This document shows positions 54,165 to 63,536 of a DNA stretch of 64,000 nucleotides, piece by piece; the stretch's first letter is position 1, and each line of letters begins with the position of its first letter. The DNA lies in assembly GCA_946476985.1 (NCBI GenBank), contig CAMKWS010000005.1, positions 62,001 to 126,000 on the forward strand, given 5' to 3'. The notes below the pieces were generated by a model that searched no databases, had not been told where the DNA came from, and saw only the letters and a program-made list of their open reading frames with translations. Origin of the DNA: an uncultured Acetobacteraceae bacterium. Its GTDB lineage: Bacteria > Pseudomonadota > Alphaproteobacteria > Acetobacterales > Acetobacteraceae. A program made the position numbers and the translations under genes.

Positions 54165-54214
54165 AATATGCTTGTCCTACTAATTCTGCTAAAGCGCGAA
54201 AGAAGCAGCGCCTA

Positions 54215-54592
54215 TTAGCGCGTTGCTTTCTTCTTACCGGCAATGGCAACAGCCTTACCCTTACGGGTACGAGCATTTGTATGCGTGCGCTGGCCACGAA
54301 CAGGCAGACCACGACGATGACGCAGACCGCGATAGCAGCCTAAGTCCATCAGACGTTTAATGTTCATCGCCGTCTCACGACGGAGATCACCTTCCACACG
54401 ATACTCGCTGTCGATCAGTTCGCGAATCTTTGCGACCTCATCGTCAGACAATTCGTTAACGCGCTTGGCATCATCAATGCCGAGCTTTGCACAGATAGCC
54501 TGTGCGCTCGACGGACCAATGCCATAAACATAGCGCAGACTGATGACCACACGCTTGTTGGTCGGAATGTTTACGCCGGCAATACGTGCCAC
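54215..54592 (-). CDS. rpsM: 30S ribosomal protein S13
   Basis: S13 is in the 30S head and forms bridges with the 50S subunit. The 125-residue protein starts [19 protein letters not shown] and contains [17 protein letters not shown] and the tRNA-contacting basic tail [20 protein letters not shown], then [14 protein letters not shown]. It is the first gene of the alpha block; the 206-base region before it holds a candidate promoter. Confidence 0.97.
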   Translation of the reverse strand: MARIAGVNIPTNKRVVISLRYVYGIGPSSAQAICAKLGIDDAKRVNELSDDEVAKIRELIDSEYRVEGDLRRETAMNIKRLMDLGCYRGLRHRRGLPVRGQRTHTNARTRKGKAVAIAGKKKATR

Positions 54593-54734
54593 GCCAATTC
54601 TCCCATCAACGCGGCTTCATTACCGCGCTCACAATAATCTCTGTCTGACTGGGACCATGGCCGCTCACCGGCATCGGTCCCCTAGAACGATTCCACCCTG
54701 CGAACAGGACGACACGTTCATCTCATGCTGGGCG

Positions 54735-54761
54735 AATATACTGCCCTGCCAGACAAGTCAA
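54735..54761 (-). promoter_or_regulatory. candidate promoter of rpsM-rpsK-rpoA-rplQ
   Basis: On the minus strand TTGACT (54756-54761) is followed after 15 bases by TATATT (54735-54740), a five-of-six match to the -10 consensus; with a 17-base spacer the -10 would read TATTCG. A small hairpin GATCAC-GAAAAA-GTGATC (54769-54786) lies between the adk stop and this promoter and may weaken read-through from the spc block. Confidence 0.5.
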
Positions 54762-54798
54762 ACAATAACGATCACTTTTTCGTGATCAACTCACTTCA

Positions 54799-55377
54799 TC
54801 AGGCCTGTTTTGCATCAAGAAGTGCATCAATAGCACTCCCCACACATCCCACATCCTGCATACCATCAATACGCTTCAAACGCCCATTCTTCTCATAATA
54901 AGGCAGAATAGGCGCAGTCTGCGCACGATAAACTTCTAAACGAGAACGAACAACTTCTGGGTCATCGTCCGCTCTCCTAGAGCCATCATCTCCACGACGC
55001 TCAGCTAAACGCTGCACAAGTGCATCCTCAGCGACATCAAGTAGAATAACGGCATCAATATTCAGGCCCTGCTCCTTCAGCATAGAATCCAAAGCAACAG
55101 CCTGACTCTCTGTCCGCGGGAAGCCATCAAGAATAAAGCCGCGTGCGCAATCTGGTTGGGCGATACGATTCTCAATCATTTGAACCATAATCGGGTCAGG
55201 AACAAATTGTCCCTTCGCCATTAGGTCCTTCGCTTGCAAACCAATTTTCGTTTCGGCTTTCACCTCAGCACGAAGCATATCCCCTGTTGAAATCTGCTTC
55301 ATCCCACGAGAAGACTCAAGACGCTTAGCTTGTGTCCCCTTACCAGCCCCTGGAGGACCAAGAAGAATAATATTCAC
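54799..55377 (-). CDS. adk: adenylate kinase, short form
   Basis: Adk interconverts ATP, ADP and AMP. The P-loop is GPPGAGKGTQAKRLE (7-21); the AMP-binding ISTGDMLRAEV and FILDGFPRTESQAVAL follow. The LID region is replaced by a short RLAERRGDDGSRRADDDPEV loop, so this is the zinc-less short form of 192 residues common in alphaproteobacteria. It is three bases after secY, the usual spc-operon order; no rpmJ or infA is present between adk and rpsM. Confidence 0.96.
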   Translation of the reverse strand: MNIILLGPPGAGKGTQAKRLESSRGMKQISTGDMLRAEVKAETKIGLQAKDLMAKGQFVPDPIMVQMIENRIAQPDCARGFILDGFPRTESQAVALDSMLKEQGLNIDAVILLDVAEDALVQRLAERRGDDGSRRADDDPEVVRSRLEVYRAQTAPILPYYEKNGRLKRIDGMQDVGCVGSAIDALLDAKQA

Positions 55378-55380
55378 AAC

Positions 55381-56742
55381 TTACTTCCTTCTTGCCTTCG
55401 CACGCGCACCTGTCCGTCCACGCTGCTTACGAATTAAGCCTTGATACTGATGCGCCACCAGATGCGACTGAACCTGCGTTACCGTGTCGATCGTAACAGA
55501 TACGATAATGATCAAGCTTGTCCCCCCGAAATAGAAAGGAACATTGTATTTATTGATCAAAAACTGTGGTAACAGGCAGACCAACACCATATAGCCTGCG
55601 CCCAATGTCGTCAGGCGAGACAAAATCCGGTCAAAATACCGAGCGGTATTCACACCAGGGCGAATGCCTGGAACAAAACCACCTTGTTTTCTTAAATTCT
55701 CAGCTGTCTCTTCCGGGTTAAAGGTCACAGCTGCATAAAAATAAGAAAAGAAGATAATCATCAAAGCGTAAAAGGCCATATAAAGCGGCTGCCCTTGCGA
55801 AAGCCATTGACCAATCCGCCCCAAAACCCCTGTACTATTATGCATAAAGCCAGACAATGTTGCCGGCACAAGCAAAACAGAAGAAGCAAAAATAGGTGGA
55901 ATCACACCTGCAGTATTCACCTTCAACGGCATATGCGTCGAGTCACCGCCATAAATGCGATTTCCAACCTGACGTTTAGGATACTGAATAACTACACGTC
56001 TCTGCGCCTGCTCCATGAAGACAATAAAGGCAATAACCAATAGAGCCAGCACTAAAAACACAGCTACGAATGCAGGTGACAATGCTCCGGTACGTCCCAA
56101 CTCAAAAAGACTACCCAGTGCATGAGGAAGGTTTGCAACAATCCCTGAGAAGATAATCAGAGAAATGCCATTACCAATTCCACGTGAGGTAATTTGCTCG
56201 CCCAGCCACATTAAAAATAATGTGCCTGTAACCAGCATAACAATATAAGAAACAAGAAAGGTTGGGCCCGGAGAAATGACCGCACTTAGTCCTGCATGTG
56301 TCCGCAAACTACTAAGCCCCATGGCAAAACCATAGGCCTGCACAACTGCGATCAGAACAGTCAGGTACCGAGTGTATTGGTTTAGCTTTTTACGACCACT
56401 CTCACCTTCTTTCTTCAATGCCTCCATAGAAGGCAGAGCCGTGGAAAGAAGCTGAATAATAATAGAGGCACTAATATAGGGCATAATATTTAAAGCGAAA
56501 ATTGTCATTCGCCCCAGAGCACCACCCGTGAACATGTCAAACATGCCCAAAATACCGCCCTGGTTCTCACCTACAATCTGCCCGAGTACAGACGCATCAA
56601 TCCCTGGAACCGGGATAAATGTTCCAAGGCGATAAATAATTAATGCACCTAGCGTAAACCAGATCCGTTTTTTTAACTCGGTTGCCTTCGCAAAGGCCCC
56701 CATATTCAGATTACCGGCCAACTGTTCAGCTGCAGAAGCCAT
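55381..56742 (-). CDS. secY: protein translocase subunit SecY
   Basis: SecY is the channel of the SecYEG translocon, through which all signal-peptide proteins in this window (for example LptD, SurA, EnvC, CtpA) must pass. The 453-residue protein has ten hydrophobic segments; it starts with an N-terminal amphipathic region (NLNMGAFAKATELKKRIWFTL in part) and the plug region GIDASVLGQIVGENQGG. Cytosolic loops carry YPKRQVGNRIYGG and the C-terminal loop with GIRPGVNTARYFDRIL. It follows rplO by 94 bases and is followed by adk. Confidence 0.97.
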   Translation of the reverse strand: MASAAEQLAGNLNMGAFAKATELKKRIWFTLGALIIYRLGTFIPVPGIDASVLGQIVGENQGGILGMFDMFTGGALGRMTIFALNIMPYISASIIIQLLSTALPSMEALKKEGESGRKKLNQYTRYLTVLIAVVQAYGFAMGLSSLRTHAGLSAVISPGPTFLVSYIVMLVTGTLFLMWLGEQITSRGIGNGISLIIFSGIVANLPHALGSLFELGRTGALSPAFVAVFLVLALLVIAFIVFMEQAQRRVVIQYPKRQVGNRIYGGDSTHMPLKVNTAGVIPPIFASSVLLVPATLSGFMHNSTGVLGRIGQWLSQGQPLYMAFYALMIIFFSYFYAAVTFNPEETAENLRKQGGFVPGIRPGVNTARYFDRILSRLTTLGAGYMVLVCLLPQFLINKYNVPFYFGGTSLIIIVSVTIDTVTQVQSHLVAHQYQGLIRKQRGRTGARAKARRK

Positions 56743-56836
56743 CTCCCCGTCCTTTCATGAAAACAGCGTCACCGCACACAGTACGGGACGCTGTTCACTA
56801 GTTCACTGTCATCCCAGAAAACTGGGCAGGAACATC

Positions 56837-57325
56837 TCAAGCCTCAGCCTGAGCTTCCTTCTTTACAGCCAGAACTTTAACAGAGCCACCGGCTTTCTCC
56901 ACTGCAGCAACAGCCGCAGCAGAAGCACCAGCAACCTCAAAGCTCAGACCCTGAGAAAGCTCACCCTTTGCAAGCAGGCGGACACCAGCAACCTTACGGC
57001 TACCGATAAGACCAGCTTCACGCAAAGTAGCTTCTGTAACAGGAGCAGAAGCAGAAAGCTTACCAGCTTCCAAAGCCTTGCTCACTGCACCAAGATTAAC
57101 CGCTGCATATTCCTTACGGAAAATGTTCACAAAGCCACGCTTTGGCATACGACGGTAAATCGGAAGCTGACCACCCTCAAAGCCATTGATAGACACACCA
57201 GAGCGTGCCTTCTGACCTTTGTGACCCTTCCCGGAGGTTTTACCCTTACCAGAACCGATACCACGTCCTAGACGTTTCTTTGTGTAACGCGCACCGGCGT
57301 TATCACGCAATTCATTCAGGTTCAT
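56837..57325 (-). CDS. rplO: 50S ribosomal protein L15
   Basis: L15 is an assembly protein of the 50S subunit. The 162-residue protein starts [20 protein letters not shown] and has the Gly/Lys-rich extension [20 protein letters not shown] that threads into rRNA, then [15 protein letters not shown]. One base separates its start from the rpmD stop. Confidence 0.97.
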   Translation of the reverse strand: MNLNELRDNAGARYTKKRLGRGIGSGKGKTSGKGHKGQKARSGVSINGFEGGQLPIYRRMPKRGFVNIFRKEYAAVNLGAVSKALEAGKLSASAPVTEATLREAGLIGSRKVAGVRLLAKGELSQGLSFEVAGASAAAVAAVEKAGGSVKVLAVKKEAQAEA

Positions 57326-57326
57326 A

Positions 57327-57518
57327 TCAACCCTCCACCTTGACCAGGTGGGATACCTTGCGGATCATACCACGGACTGAAGGTGTATCCTCCAGCTCAC
57401 GGGAAGAGCCAATGCCACGTAGGCCCAGACCCTTAACCGTATCCGCCTGACCCGGCTTGGAACCGATTACAGAAGCAATCTGCGTCACCCGGATGGTCTT
57501 AGTAGTTGCCTTAGACAT
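57327..57518 (-). CDS. rpmD: 50S ribosomal protein L30
   Basis: This is a 63-residue protein of the L30 fold ([53 protein letters not shown]). The frame is open 31 codons further upstream, but the true start is the ATG at 57518, which begins [14 protein letters not shown]. It overlaps the rpsE stop by eight bases, so the two are translationally coupled. Confidence 0.96.
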   Translation of the reverse strand: MSKATTKTIRVTQIASVIGSKPGQADTVKGLGLRGIGSSRELEDTPSVRGMIRKVSHLVKVEG

Positions 57519-58080
57519 TCGCAGCCTCCGCTTCTGACTGCTCACGACGCCCAAAAAGCTCGAAAGTCTTCTTACCGCGGCGTGCGGCAACCTGACGTGG
57601 GCTGCTTGCACGTGTTAGTGCATCAAAAGCAGCTTTAATCATGTTGTGCGGGTTACGTGTCCCTAGGCTCTTAGCAACAACGTCGCTAACTCCCAGGCTT
57701 TCGAAGACAGCACGGATCGGACCACCAGCGATGATCCCCGTACCAGCTTCAGCAGCACGAACAACAACTTTACCTGCACCGAAATGACCAACTGCATCGT
57801 GATGCAGTGTACGGCCTTCTTTCATCGGCACACGGATCATGTTGCGGCGAGCACGCTCTGTTGCCTTACGGATAGCCTCAGGCACCTCACGAGCTTTACC
57901 AGCACCGTAGCCCACACGCCCCTTCTGGTCACCAACGACAACCAGAGCAGCGAATGCGAAACGACGCCCACCCTTAACAACTTTAGCGACACGGTTGATG
58001 GTGACCAGCTTATCGACTAGTTCATCACCCTGCTCACGCTCACGACCACCACGGCCGCCTTCTCTTGGCTCACGTGCCAT
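57511..58080 (-). CDS. rpsE: 30S ribosomal protein S5
   Basis: S5 helps unwind mRNA and maintain decoding accuracy. The 189-residue protein has an Arg/Gly/Glu-rich start ([14 protein letters not shown]), the double-stranded-RNA-binding fold ([35 protein letters not shown]) and the C-terminal domain ([37 protein letters not shown]). It lies 12 bases after rplR. Confidence 0.97.
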   Translation of the reverse strand: MAREPREGGRGGREREQGDELVDKLVTINRVAKVVKGGRRFAFAALVVVGDQKGRVGYGAGKAREVPEAIRKATERARRNMIRVPMKEGRTLHHDAVGHFGAGKVVVRAAEAGTGIIAGGPIRAVFESLGVSDVVAKSLGTRNPHNMIKAAFDALTRASSPRQVAARRGKKTFELFGRREQSEAEAANV

Positions 58081-58092
58081 GTGTGATCCTCC

Positions 58093-58455
58093 TTAGAAAG
58101 ACAGCCCGCCCTCACGGGCAGCCTCTGCCAGGGCTTTCACCCGGCCATGATAGAGATAGGAGCCACGGTCGAACACGACTTCCTTGACCCCAGCCTTGAC
58201 AGCGCGCTCAGCAACGAGCTTACCGATAACGGTAGCTGCTGCGATATTCGCACCCGTTTTACCGGCTTCACGAACACTCTTCTCAAGCGTAGAGGCGCTG
58301 GCCAGCGTAATTCCACGGGCATCGTCGATGACCTGGACGTGGATATTCTTGCTGGAACGGAAGACCGACAAACGCGGCCGGCCGCCGCTCTTGCGACGAA
58401 GCTGGAAACGCAGCCGCTTGCGGCGGCGTTCCTGCAATCCTTGCAGCGATGCCAT
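58093..58455 (-). CDS. rplR: 50S ribosomal protein L18
   Basis: L18 binds 5S rRNA with L5 in the central protuberance. The 120-residue protein shows [39 protein letters not shown] and [20 protein letters not shown] followed by the conserved REGGLSF end. Its start overlaps the last base of the rplF stop. Confidence 0.97.
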   Translation of the reverse strand: MASLQGLQERRRKRLRFQLRRKSGGRPRLSVFRSSKNIHVQVIDDARGITLASASTLEKSVREAGKTGANIAAATVIGKLVAERAVKAGVKEVVFDRGSYLYHGRVKALAEAAREGGLSF

Positions 58456-58991
58456 TACTTCTTCTTACCTTCTTTCTGACGCAGAACTTCAGTCTCGTAA
58501 CGAACACCCTTACCTTTGTAAGGCTCAGGCTTACGGAAGTTGCGGATATCCAGAGCAACCTGACCAACGCGCTGCTTGTCATTACCTTCAACCAGGATGG
58601 CTGTCGGACGTGGGGTCGTGATTTTTACATCGGCAGGGATTGGGTAAACCACATCGTGTGAGAAACCAAGATTCATCACAAGGTTAGACCCCTGCACAGC
58701 AGCACGGAAACCCGTACCTTGAATCTCTAACCCTTTCTGGAAGCCCTCAGAGACACCTTTGACCATGTTAGCGAACACCGCACGGGATGTCCCCCACATT
58801 GTCCAGCTCTGACGAGAGCGTTCACCAGCCGGCGAAACGACAATTTTACCGTCTTCGATCTTTACTTCAACGTAAGATGAGACTGGCACACTAAGCTCAC
58901 CGCGCTTGCCTTTAACGCGAAACGTACCATCCTGAATGGTCGCCTCAACGCCAGCGGGTAGCTCAATAGGATATTTACCTACGCGAGACAT
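58455..58991 (-). CDS. rplF: 50S ribosomal protein L6
   Basis: L6 lies near the factor-binding site of the 50S subunit. The 178-residue protein starts [19 protein letters not shown], has a two-fold repeated fold with [19 protein letters not shown] and [19 protein letters not shown], and ends in [20 protein letters not shown], the C-terminal signature of the family. It follows rpsH by nine bases. Confidence 0.97.
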   Translation of the reverse strand: MSRVGKYPIELPAGVEATIQDGTFRVKGKRGELSVPVSSYVEVKIEDGKIVVSPAGERSRQSWTMWGTSRAVFANMVKGVSEGFQKGLEIQGTGFRAAVQGSNLVMNLGFSHDVVYPIPADVKITTPRPTAILVEGNDKQRVGQVALDIRNFRKPEPYKGKGVRYETEVLRQKEGKKK

Positions 58992-59000
58992 ATTCCCTCC

Positions 59001-59399
59001 TTAGAAGACGCGGCAGAGGATCTCACCGCCAACATTGGCAGCACGAGCCTCAACGTCTGAAAGGACGCCACGCGGCGTTGATAGAATGGAGACACCCAGA
59101 CCAGCATAAACGCGCGGCAGTTCCTTAATTTTGGAATACACACGACGACCAGGACGTGACACGCGATGAATCTCACGAATCACAGGCTGACCATCGCTAT
59201 ATTTCAGCTCAATACGGAACTGGGAAATGCCCTTACGCACTTCCTCGGTCGTATAACCGCGGATGTATCCCTCACGCTTCAGCGCTTCAAGAACACTGGC
59301 ACGCAGTTTGGAAGCCGGAGCAACACATGCAGCATGACGGGCACGCTGAGCGTTACGGACCCGGGTGAGCATATCACCCAAAGGATCAGACATAGACAT
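59001..59399 (-). CDS. rpsH: 30S ribosomal protein S8
   Basis: S8 is a primary 16S rRNA binder and, in E. coli, the translational repressor of the spc operon. The 132-residue protein starts MSMSDPLGDMLTRVRNAQRA and ends with ILSTPRGVLSDVEARAANVG and GEILCRVF, both typical. ATG at 59399 or two codons later (59393) are possible starts. It follows rpsN by 12 bases. Confidence 0.97.
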   Translation of the reverse strand: MSMSDPLGDMLTRVRNAQRARHAACVAPASKLRASVLEALKREGYIRGYTTEEVRKGISQFRIELKYSDGQPVIREIHRVSRPGRRVYSKIKELPRVYAGLGVSILSTPRGVLSDVEARAANVGGEILCRVF

Positions 59400-59411
59400 T
59401 CAGACTACCCT

Positions 59412-59717
59412 TTACCAGCTGGACTTGACCATGCCCGGGATCTGTCCCGTTGAAGCAAGGTCACGCAAAGCAATACGGCACAGTTCAAACTTACGGTAAT
59501 TGCCACGAGGGCGACCGGTCAGTTTGCAACGCAGACGCACACGAGTCTGAGACCCATTGCGCGGCAGCTTAGCCAGTTTCAGTGTCGCTTCGAAACGCTC
59601 TTCCATAGAAAGAGAGCGGTTCTTAATCGTATTTTTGAGAGCGGTCCGTTTTTCACTATCACGCTGCGCCATGGCAGCACGACGATTATTACGGTTAACC
59701 GCAGAGATTTTCGCCAT
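59412..59717 (-). CDS. rpsN: 30S ribosomal protein S14, zinc-independent form
   Basis: S14 is in the 30S head. The 101-residue protein lacks the C-x2-C-x(n)-C-x2-C zinc motif of the short form and is the long, zinc-independent type ([58 protein letters not shown]). The C-terminus [11 protein letters not shown] is highly conserved. A 131-base gap to rplE contains a hairpin. Confidence 0.97.
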   Translation of the reverse strand: MAKISAVNRNNRRAAMAQRDSEKRTALKNTIKNRSLSMEERFEATLKLAKLPRNGSQTRVRLRCKLTGRPRGNYRKFELCRIALRDLASTGQIPGMVKSSW

Positions 59718-59848
59718 CTCGAATTTTCTCCCGGAACCTGTCAGGCCTATCCCGACGGTTTTCCAATCAGCGGACTTGATAACGGACCTCCCCCCTCTTG
59801 TGAAGGGGGAATATCCATTTTTCCGTGATTGATACGAAAAATTGTCGC
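59718..59848 (-). other. unusually long spacer between rplE and rpsN with a hairpin
   Basis: The neighbouring genes of this operon are mostly 1-15 bases apart, but here 131 bases separate rplE from rpsN. On the minus strand CCCCCTTCACAAGAGGGGG (about 59790-59808) can form a hairpin with no T run. It may be a processing or regulatory site; I see no small gene in it. Confidence 0.5.
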
Positions 59849-60415
59849 TTAGGACGCAAACGGCAGATCAAAAGCCTTCAGAAGAGCCTTGGCTTCTTCA
59901 TCGGTTTTAGCCGTTGTAACAAAGATGATGTCCATCCCACGGACGGCATCAACCTTATCGTAATCAATTTCCGGGAACACGATCTGCTCTTTCAGACCCA
60001 TGGCAAAGTTACCACGGCCATCAAAGCCCTTGTTCGCCGGAAGACCGCGGAAGTCACGAATGCGCGGCATAGCGATCGTCACAAGACGATCCAAGAACTC
60101 GTACATACGAGTCTTACGCAATGTAACCTTACACCCGATTGGCAGACCTTCGCGGATACGGAAGCCAGCAACAGCCTTACGTGCAAGAGTTTTAACAGGC
60201 TTCTGACCGGAGATCAGAGCCATCTCTTCCACTGCAGCATCCAGCTTCTTCTGGTCAGCAGCTGCTTCACCAACACCCATGTTCAAGACAATTTTCTCGA
60301 GCTTGGGAATCTGGAAGTCGTTCTGATAACCGAACTGCTCACGCAGCTTAGCGCGGAGCGTATCCTGATACTGCTGCTTCAAACGGGGCAGAACGGCATT
60401 TTTATTATCGCTCAT
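59849..60415 (-). CDS. rplE: 50S ribosomal protein L5
   Basis: L5 binds 5S rRNA and contacts the P-site tRNA from the central protuberance. The 188-residue protein contains [59 protein letters not shown], and [20 protein letters not shown], all family signatures. It starts ten bases after rplX. Confidence 0.97.
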   Translation of the reverse strand: MSDNKNAVLPRLKQQYQDTLRAKLREQFGYQNDFQIPKLEKIVLNMGVGEAAADQKKLDAAVEEMALISGQKPVKTLARKAVAGFRIREGLPIGCKVTLRKTRMYEFLDRLVTIAMPRIRDFRGLPANKGFDGRGNFAMGLKEQIVFPEIDYDKVDAVRGMDIIFVTTAKTDEEAKALLKAFDLPFAS

Positions 60416-60425
60416 CGTTCGCTCC

Positions 60426-60746
60426 TCAGCCCTCGATCACTTCGCCGGTTACCTTAGCAACACGGACTTTGCGACCATCTTCCAGAATACGGAAACCAAC
60501 ACGTGTTGGCTTACCACTTTTCGGGTCGATAAGCTTCAGATTGGAGAGGTGAACTGGCATTTCGCGTTCGATAATACCACCACCTTCACCCATGCGATTT
60601 GGCTTTGTGTGACGCTTTGCAACCGCCACACCACGCACGACAGCTTTTTCCACCTTTGGCAGGACAGAAAGAACTTCGCCACGCACACCACGGGAACGAC
60701 CCGTCAGGACCAGAACTTGGTCACCTTTTTTGATACGTGCAGCCAT
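60426..60746 (-). CDS. rplX: 50S ribosomal protein L24
   Basis: L24 is an early assembly initiator near the tunnel exit. The 106-residue protein has a KOW motif at the N-terminus ([20 protein letters not shown]) followed by [20 protein letters not shown] and the conserved [20 protein letters not shown]. Its start overlaps the last base of the rplN stop. Confidence 0.97.
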   Translation of the reverse strand: MAARIKKGDQVLVLTGRSRGVRGEVLSVLPKVEKAVVRGVAVAKRHTKPNRMGEGGGIIEREMPVHLSNLKLIDPKSGKPTRVGFRILEDGRKVRVAKVTGEVIEG

Positions 60747-61114
60747 TATAGCACCTCCGGAGCCAGGGAGATGATCTTCATGAACTTACGTGCACGAAGC
60801 TCACGAACAACCGGGCCAAAGATACGCGTACCAATCGGTTCCTGCTGCTTATTCAACAGGACTGCGGCGTTGCGATCAAAACGAATAGCAGAGCCATCCG
60901 GACGGCGTACCGGATAAGATGTACGAACGATAACGGCCTGATGGACGTCACCTTTCTTCACCTTACCACGGGGAATCGCTTCCTTAACGGATACGACAAT
61001 GATGTCGCCGACCGAGGCGGTCTTCCTCTTGGAGCCACCCAGCACTTTGATGCACTGCACCCGACGTGCACCGGAGTTGTCAGCTACGTCAAGGTTGGTC
61101 TCGGGATGAATCAT
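60746..61114 (-). CDS. rplN: 50S ribosomal protein L14
   Basis: L14 forms an intersubunit bridge and contacts the sarcin-ricin region. The 122-residue protein starts [20 protein letters not shown] and contains [40 protein letters not shown] and the C-terminal ISLAPEVL. Twelve bases separate it from rpsQ. Confidence 0.98.
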   Translation of the reverse strand: MIHPETNLDVADNSGARRVQCIKVLGGSKRKTASVGDIIVVSVKEAIPRGKVKKGDVHQAVIVRTSYPVRRPDGSAIRFDRNAAVLLNKQQEPIGTRIFGPVVRELRARKFMKIISLAPEVL

Positions 61115-61126
61115 GTGTCTACCCCC

Positions 61127-61402
61127 TTATGCGCCGGCAGAAGACGAAGCAGCCGCAGCTACATCGACTCCATTGCGGGAAACGACCGTCCATGTCTTAC
61201 GCTTGGAAAGCGGAGCGCATTCAACAATGCGCACCACATCACCAATCTTGCACTCATTCGCATCATCATGCGCTGCGTACTTTTTAGAACGGCGGATAAA
61301 CTTTTTGTAGAGCGGATGCATCACGCGACGATCAACAAGAACGGTAACCGTCTTGTCCATCTTATCACTTGTCACCCGACCTGTCAGGACGCGCCTGGGC
61401 AT
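61127..61402 (-). CDS. rpsQ: 30S ribosomal protein S17
   Basis: S17 is a primary 16S rRNA binder. The 91-residue protein starts [20 protein letters not shown] and contains [20 protein letters not shown] and [20 protein letters not shown]. The frame is open 16 codons further, but GAGGAG before the ATG at 61402 and the family start decide it. An Ala/Ser-rich tail closes it. Confidence 0.96.
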   Translation of the reverse strand: MPRRVLTGRVTSDKMDKTVTVLVDRRVMHPLYKKFIRRSKKYAAHDDANECKIGDVVRIVECAPLSKRKTWTVVSRNGVDVAAAASSSAGA

Positions 61403-61415
61403 CGTCCGTCTCCTC

Positions 61416-61649
61416 TCAGGACTTAGCGGCGGACGTTTTTGCGCCCGCACTGTTCTTCGACTGGTTCAGCAATGTCTTGATACGAGCGACAGCACGACGC
61501 ACGATCTTAACACGACTGGTGTTCTCGGACTGGCCTGTAGCCGCAGAGAAACGCTGGTTGATCTGCTCGCGCTTAAGATCAACGAGAAGAGCATTCAGCT
61601 CGTCCTCGCTCTTAGCGCGCAAATCAGCAACCTTGTAGGTCTCAGCCAT
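61416..61649 (-). CDS. rpmC: 50S ribosomal protein L29
   Basis: L29 is a two-helix protein at the tunnel exit, part of the docking site for trigger factor and SRP. The 77-residue protein starts [20 protein letters not shown] (ATG 61649; a TTG at 61655 in frame is less likely) and contains [20 protein letters not shown] and [15 protein letters not shown] short basic Ala/Lys tail follows. Confidence 0.95.
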   Translation of the reverse strand: MAETYKVADLRAKSEDELNALLVDLKREQINQRFSAATGQSENTSRVKIVRRAVARIKTLLNQSKNSAGAKTSAAKS

Positions 61650-61651
61650 TC

Positions 61652-62068
61652 TCAAGCCTCCCCGATACGCTGAATGAACTTGGTCTTAATTGGCAGCTTT
61701 GCAGCAGCCAGGCTAAGAGCCAAGCGGGCAACCTCGGGTGGAACCCCTTCGATCTCGAAGAGGATACGACCCGGTTTTACGCGGGCTGCCCAATACTCGG
61801 GGTTACCTTTACCGGACCCCATACGCACTTCTGCCGGCTTTGTCGAGACCGGAGTGTCAGGAAAAATACGAATCCAGACACGTCCGGCACGCTTCATGGC
61901 ACGCGTGATGGCACGACGGGATGCCTCGATCTGACGAGCCGTGATACGCTCAGGTTCCAGAGCCTTCAGACCATACGCACCGAAATTCAGCTGCGTACCG
62001 CCCTTGGCCATCCCATGAATGCGGCCCTTGTGGGCCTTACGAAACTTTGTCCGCTTTGGAGAAAGCAT
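61652..62068 (-). CDS. rplP: 50S ribosomal protein L16
   Basis: L16 organises the A-site tRNA-binding region of the 50S subunit. The 138-residue protein starts [20 protein letters not shown], contains [20 protein letters not shown] and [20 protein letters not shown], and ends in [16 protein letters not shown]. It lies 58 bases after rpsC. Confidence 0.98.
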   Translation of the reverse strand: MLSPKRTKFRKAHKGRIHGMAKGGTQLNFGAYGLKALEPERITARQIEASRRAITRAMKRAGRVWIRIFPDTPVSTKPAEVRMGSGKGNPEYWAARVKPGRILFEIEGVPPEVARLALSLAAAKLPIKTKFIQRIGEA

Positions 62069-62126
62069 GATTTTCTATCCTCACATCAAGCAACTCAGAT
62101 AAAAGACGGGGAATACTCCCCGCCCC

Positions 62127-62804
62127 TTAACGCTGAGGAGCTTGCTCCGCAGCACGACGATCTTGAGCCATTGGGTCGTGAGCCAGGATCTCACCTTTAA
62201 AGATCCAAACTTTCACGCCGCAAGAGCCGTATGTCGTACGCGCTGTGGAAGTCCCATAATCGATGTCGGCACGCAGTGTATGCAACGGTACACGACCTTC
62301 GCGGTACTGCTCATCACGAGCAATCTCAGCACCACCAAGACGGCCGCTACATGTAACACGAATACCCTGAGCCCCCAGACGCATTGCAGACTGGATGGAA
62401 CGTTTCATCGCACGACGGAAAGCAACACGACGCTCTAGCTGCTGAGCAATATTGTCAGCGACCAGGGTTGCATCGATCTCCGGCTTACGGATCTCAACGA
62501 TATTCAGCGCAACATCGGTCTTTGCCATACGGCTAAGGGTTTTACGCAGTGCATCAATGTCCTGCCCCTTCTTACCGATAATGACACCAGGACGTGCTGC
62601 ATAAATCGTCACGCGTGGCTTCTTAGCCGGACGTTCGATTACAACACGAGACACACCAGCACCTGAAAGCTTTTTACGCAGGAATGCGCGCAGCTTCAGA
62701 TCCTCGTGGAGCAGACGGGCATAGTCCCCGCCTGCATACCAACGGCTGTCCCATGTACGATTGACACCGAGCCGCAGCCCGATCGGATTAACCTTATGTC
62801 CCAT
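62127..62804 (-). CDS. rpsC: 30S ribosomal protein S3
   Basis: S3 forms part of the mRNA entry helicase with S4 and S5. The 225-residue protein starts [20 protein letters not shown], has the KH domain ([20 protein letters not shown], with the GxxG loop IIGKKG) and the C-terminal domain ([40 protein letters not shown]). Three bases separate it from rplV. Confidence 0.98.
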   Translation of the reverse strand: MGHKVNPIGLRLGVNRTWDSRWYAGGDYARLLHEDLKLRAFLRKKLSGAGVSRVVIERPAKKPRVTIYAARPGVIIGKKGQDIDALRKTLSRMAKTDVALNIVEIRKPEIDATLVADNIAQQLERRVAFRRAMKRSIQSAMRLGAQGIRVTCSGRLGGAEIARDEQYREGRVPLHTLRADIDYGTSTARTTYGSCGVKVWIFKGEILAHDPMAQDRRAAEQAPQR

Positions 62805-62807
62805 AGA

Positions 62808-63239
62808 TCAAGCTGCCTTCTGCTCTTTGGAGTTCTTGCCAGCCTTCTTCGGGGCTTCCTCAGAAACCTCGGCACGCTCAGCAACAACGATCTTCAGGTG
62901 GCTGAAAAACTTCTCAATGCGAGCAGAACGACCACGGCCGCGCGCATGGAAGCGTTTCATCACGATCGATTTACCGACCTCAGCAGTTTTAACAACCAGT
63001 TTGTCAACATCAAGCTGATGGTTATTCTCTGCGTTGGCAACAGCGCTCTCAAGAGCCTTCTTGACCTGCTGGGCAATGCGGCGACGTGAGAATGTCAGCG
63101 CAGCAATTGCTTTATCCGCTGGCTGATTACGGATTGTAGCCGCAACCAGATTCAGCTTACGCGGGCTGACACGAATGTTGCGAGCAACTGCCTGCGCTTC
63201 GGTATCAGCAAGAGTACGGATATGCTTAGGCTTACTCAT
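62808..63239 (-). CDS. rplV: 50S ribosomal protein L22
   Basis: L22 lines the narrow part of the nascent-peptide tunnel with a long beta-hairpin. The core reads [40 protein letters not shown], and the hairpin region [20 protein letters not shown]. At 143 residues it is longer than E. coli L22 (110) owing to short N- and C-terminal extensions, the latter Lys/Glu/Ala-rich. Confidence 0.97.
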   Translation of the reverse strand: MSKPKHIRTLADTEAQAVARNIRVSPRKLNLVAATIRNQPADKAIAALTFSRRRIAQQVKKALESAVANAENNHQLDVDKLVVKTAEVGKSIVMKRFHARGRGRSARIEKFFSHLKIVVAERAEVSEEAPKKAGKNSKEQKAA

Positions 63240-63241
63240 GA

Positions 63242-63520
63242 TCAGCCTCGCTTCGACTTCTTATCGGACCCATGACCGGTATAAGTACGTGTTGGTGAGA
63301 ACTCACCAAACTTATGACCAACCATATGCTCCGTAACCTGCACAGGCAGGAATTTTTGACCATTATAGACGCCGAACGTCAGCCCGACGAACTGTGGCAG
63401 GATGGTGGAACGACGTGACCAGATCTTGATCACCTCATTCCGACCCGATGCACGGGCCTTCTCAGCCTTGCCAAACAGATACCCGTCGACGAACGGGCCT
63501 TTCCAGACGGAACGTGCCAT
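63242..63520 (-). CDS. rpsS: 30S ribosomal protein S19
   Basis: S19 is in the 30S head beside S13. The 92-residue protein starts [20 protein letters not shown] and contains [20 protein letters not shown] and [20 protein letters not shown], all signatures of the family. Sixteen bases separate it from rplB. Confidence 0.98.
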   Translation of the reverse strand: MARSVWKGPFVDGYLFGKAEKARASGRNEVIKIWSRRSTILPQFVGLTFGVYNGQKFLPVQVTEHMVGHKFGEFSPTRTYTGHGSDKKSKRG

Positions 63521-63536
63521 CTTCTATGCCCCTCTC

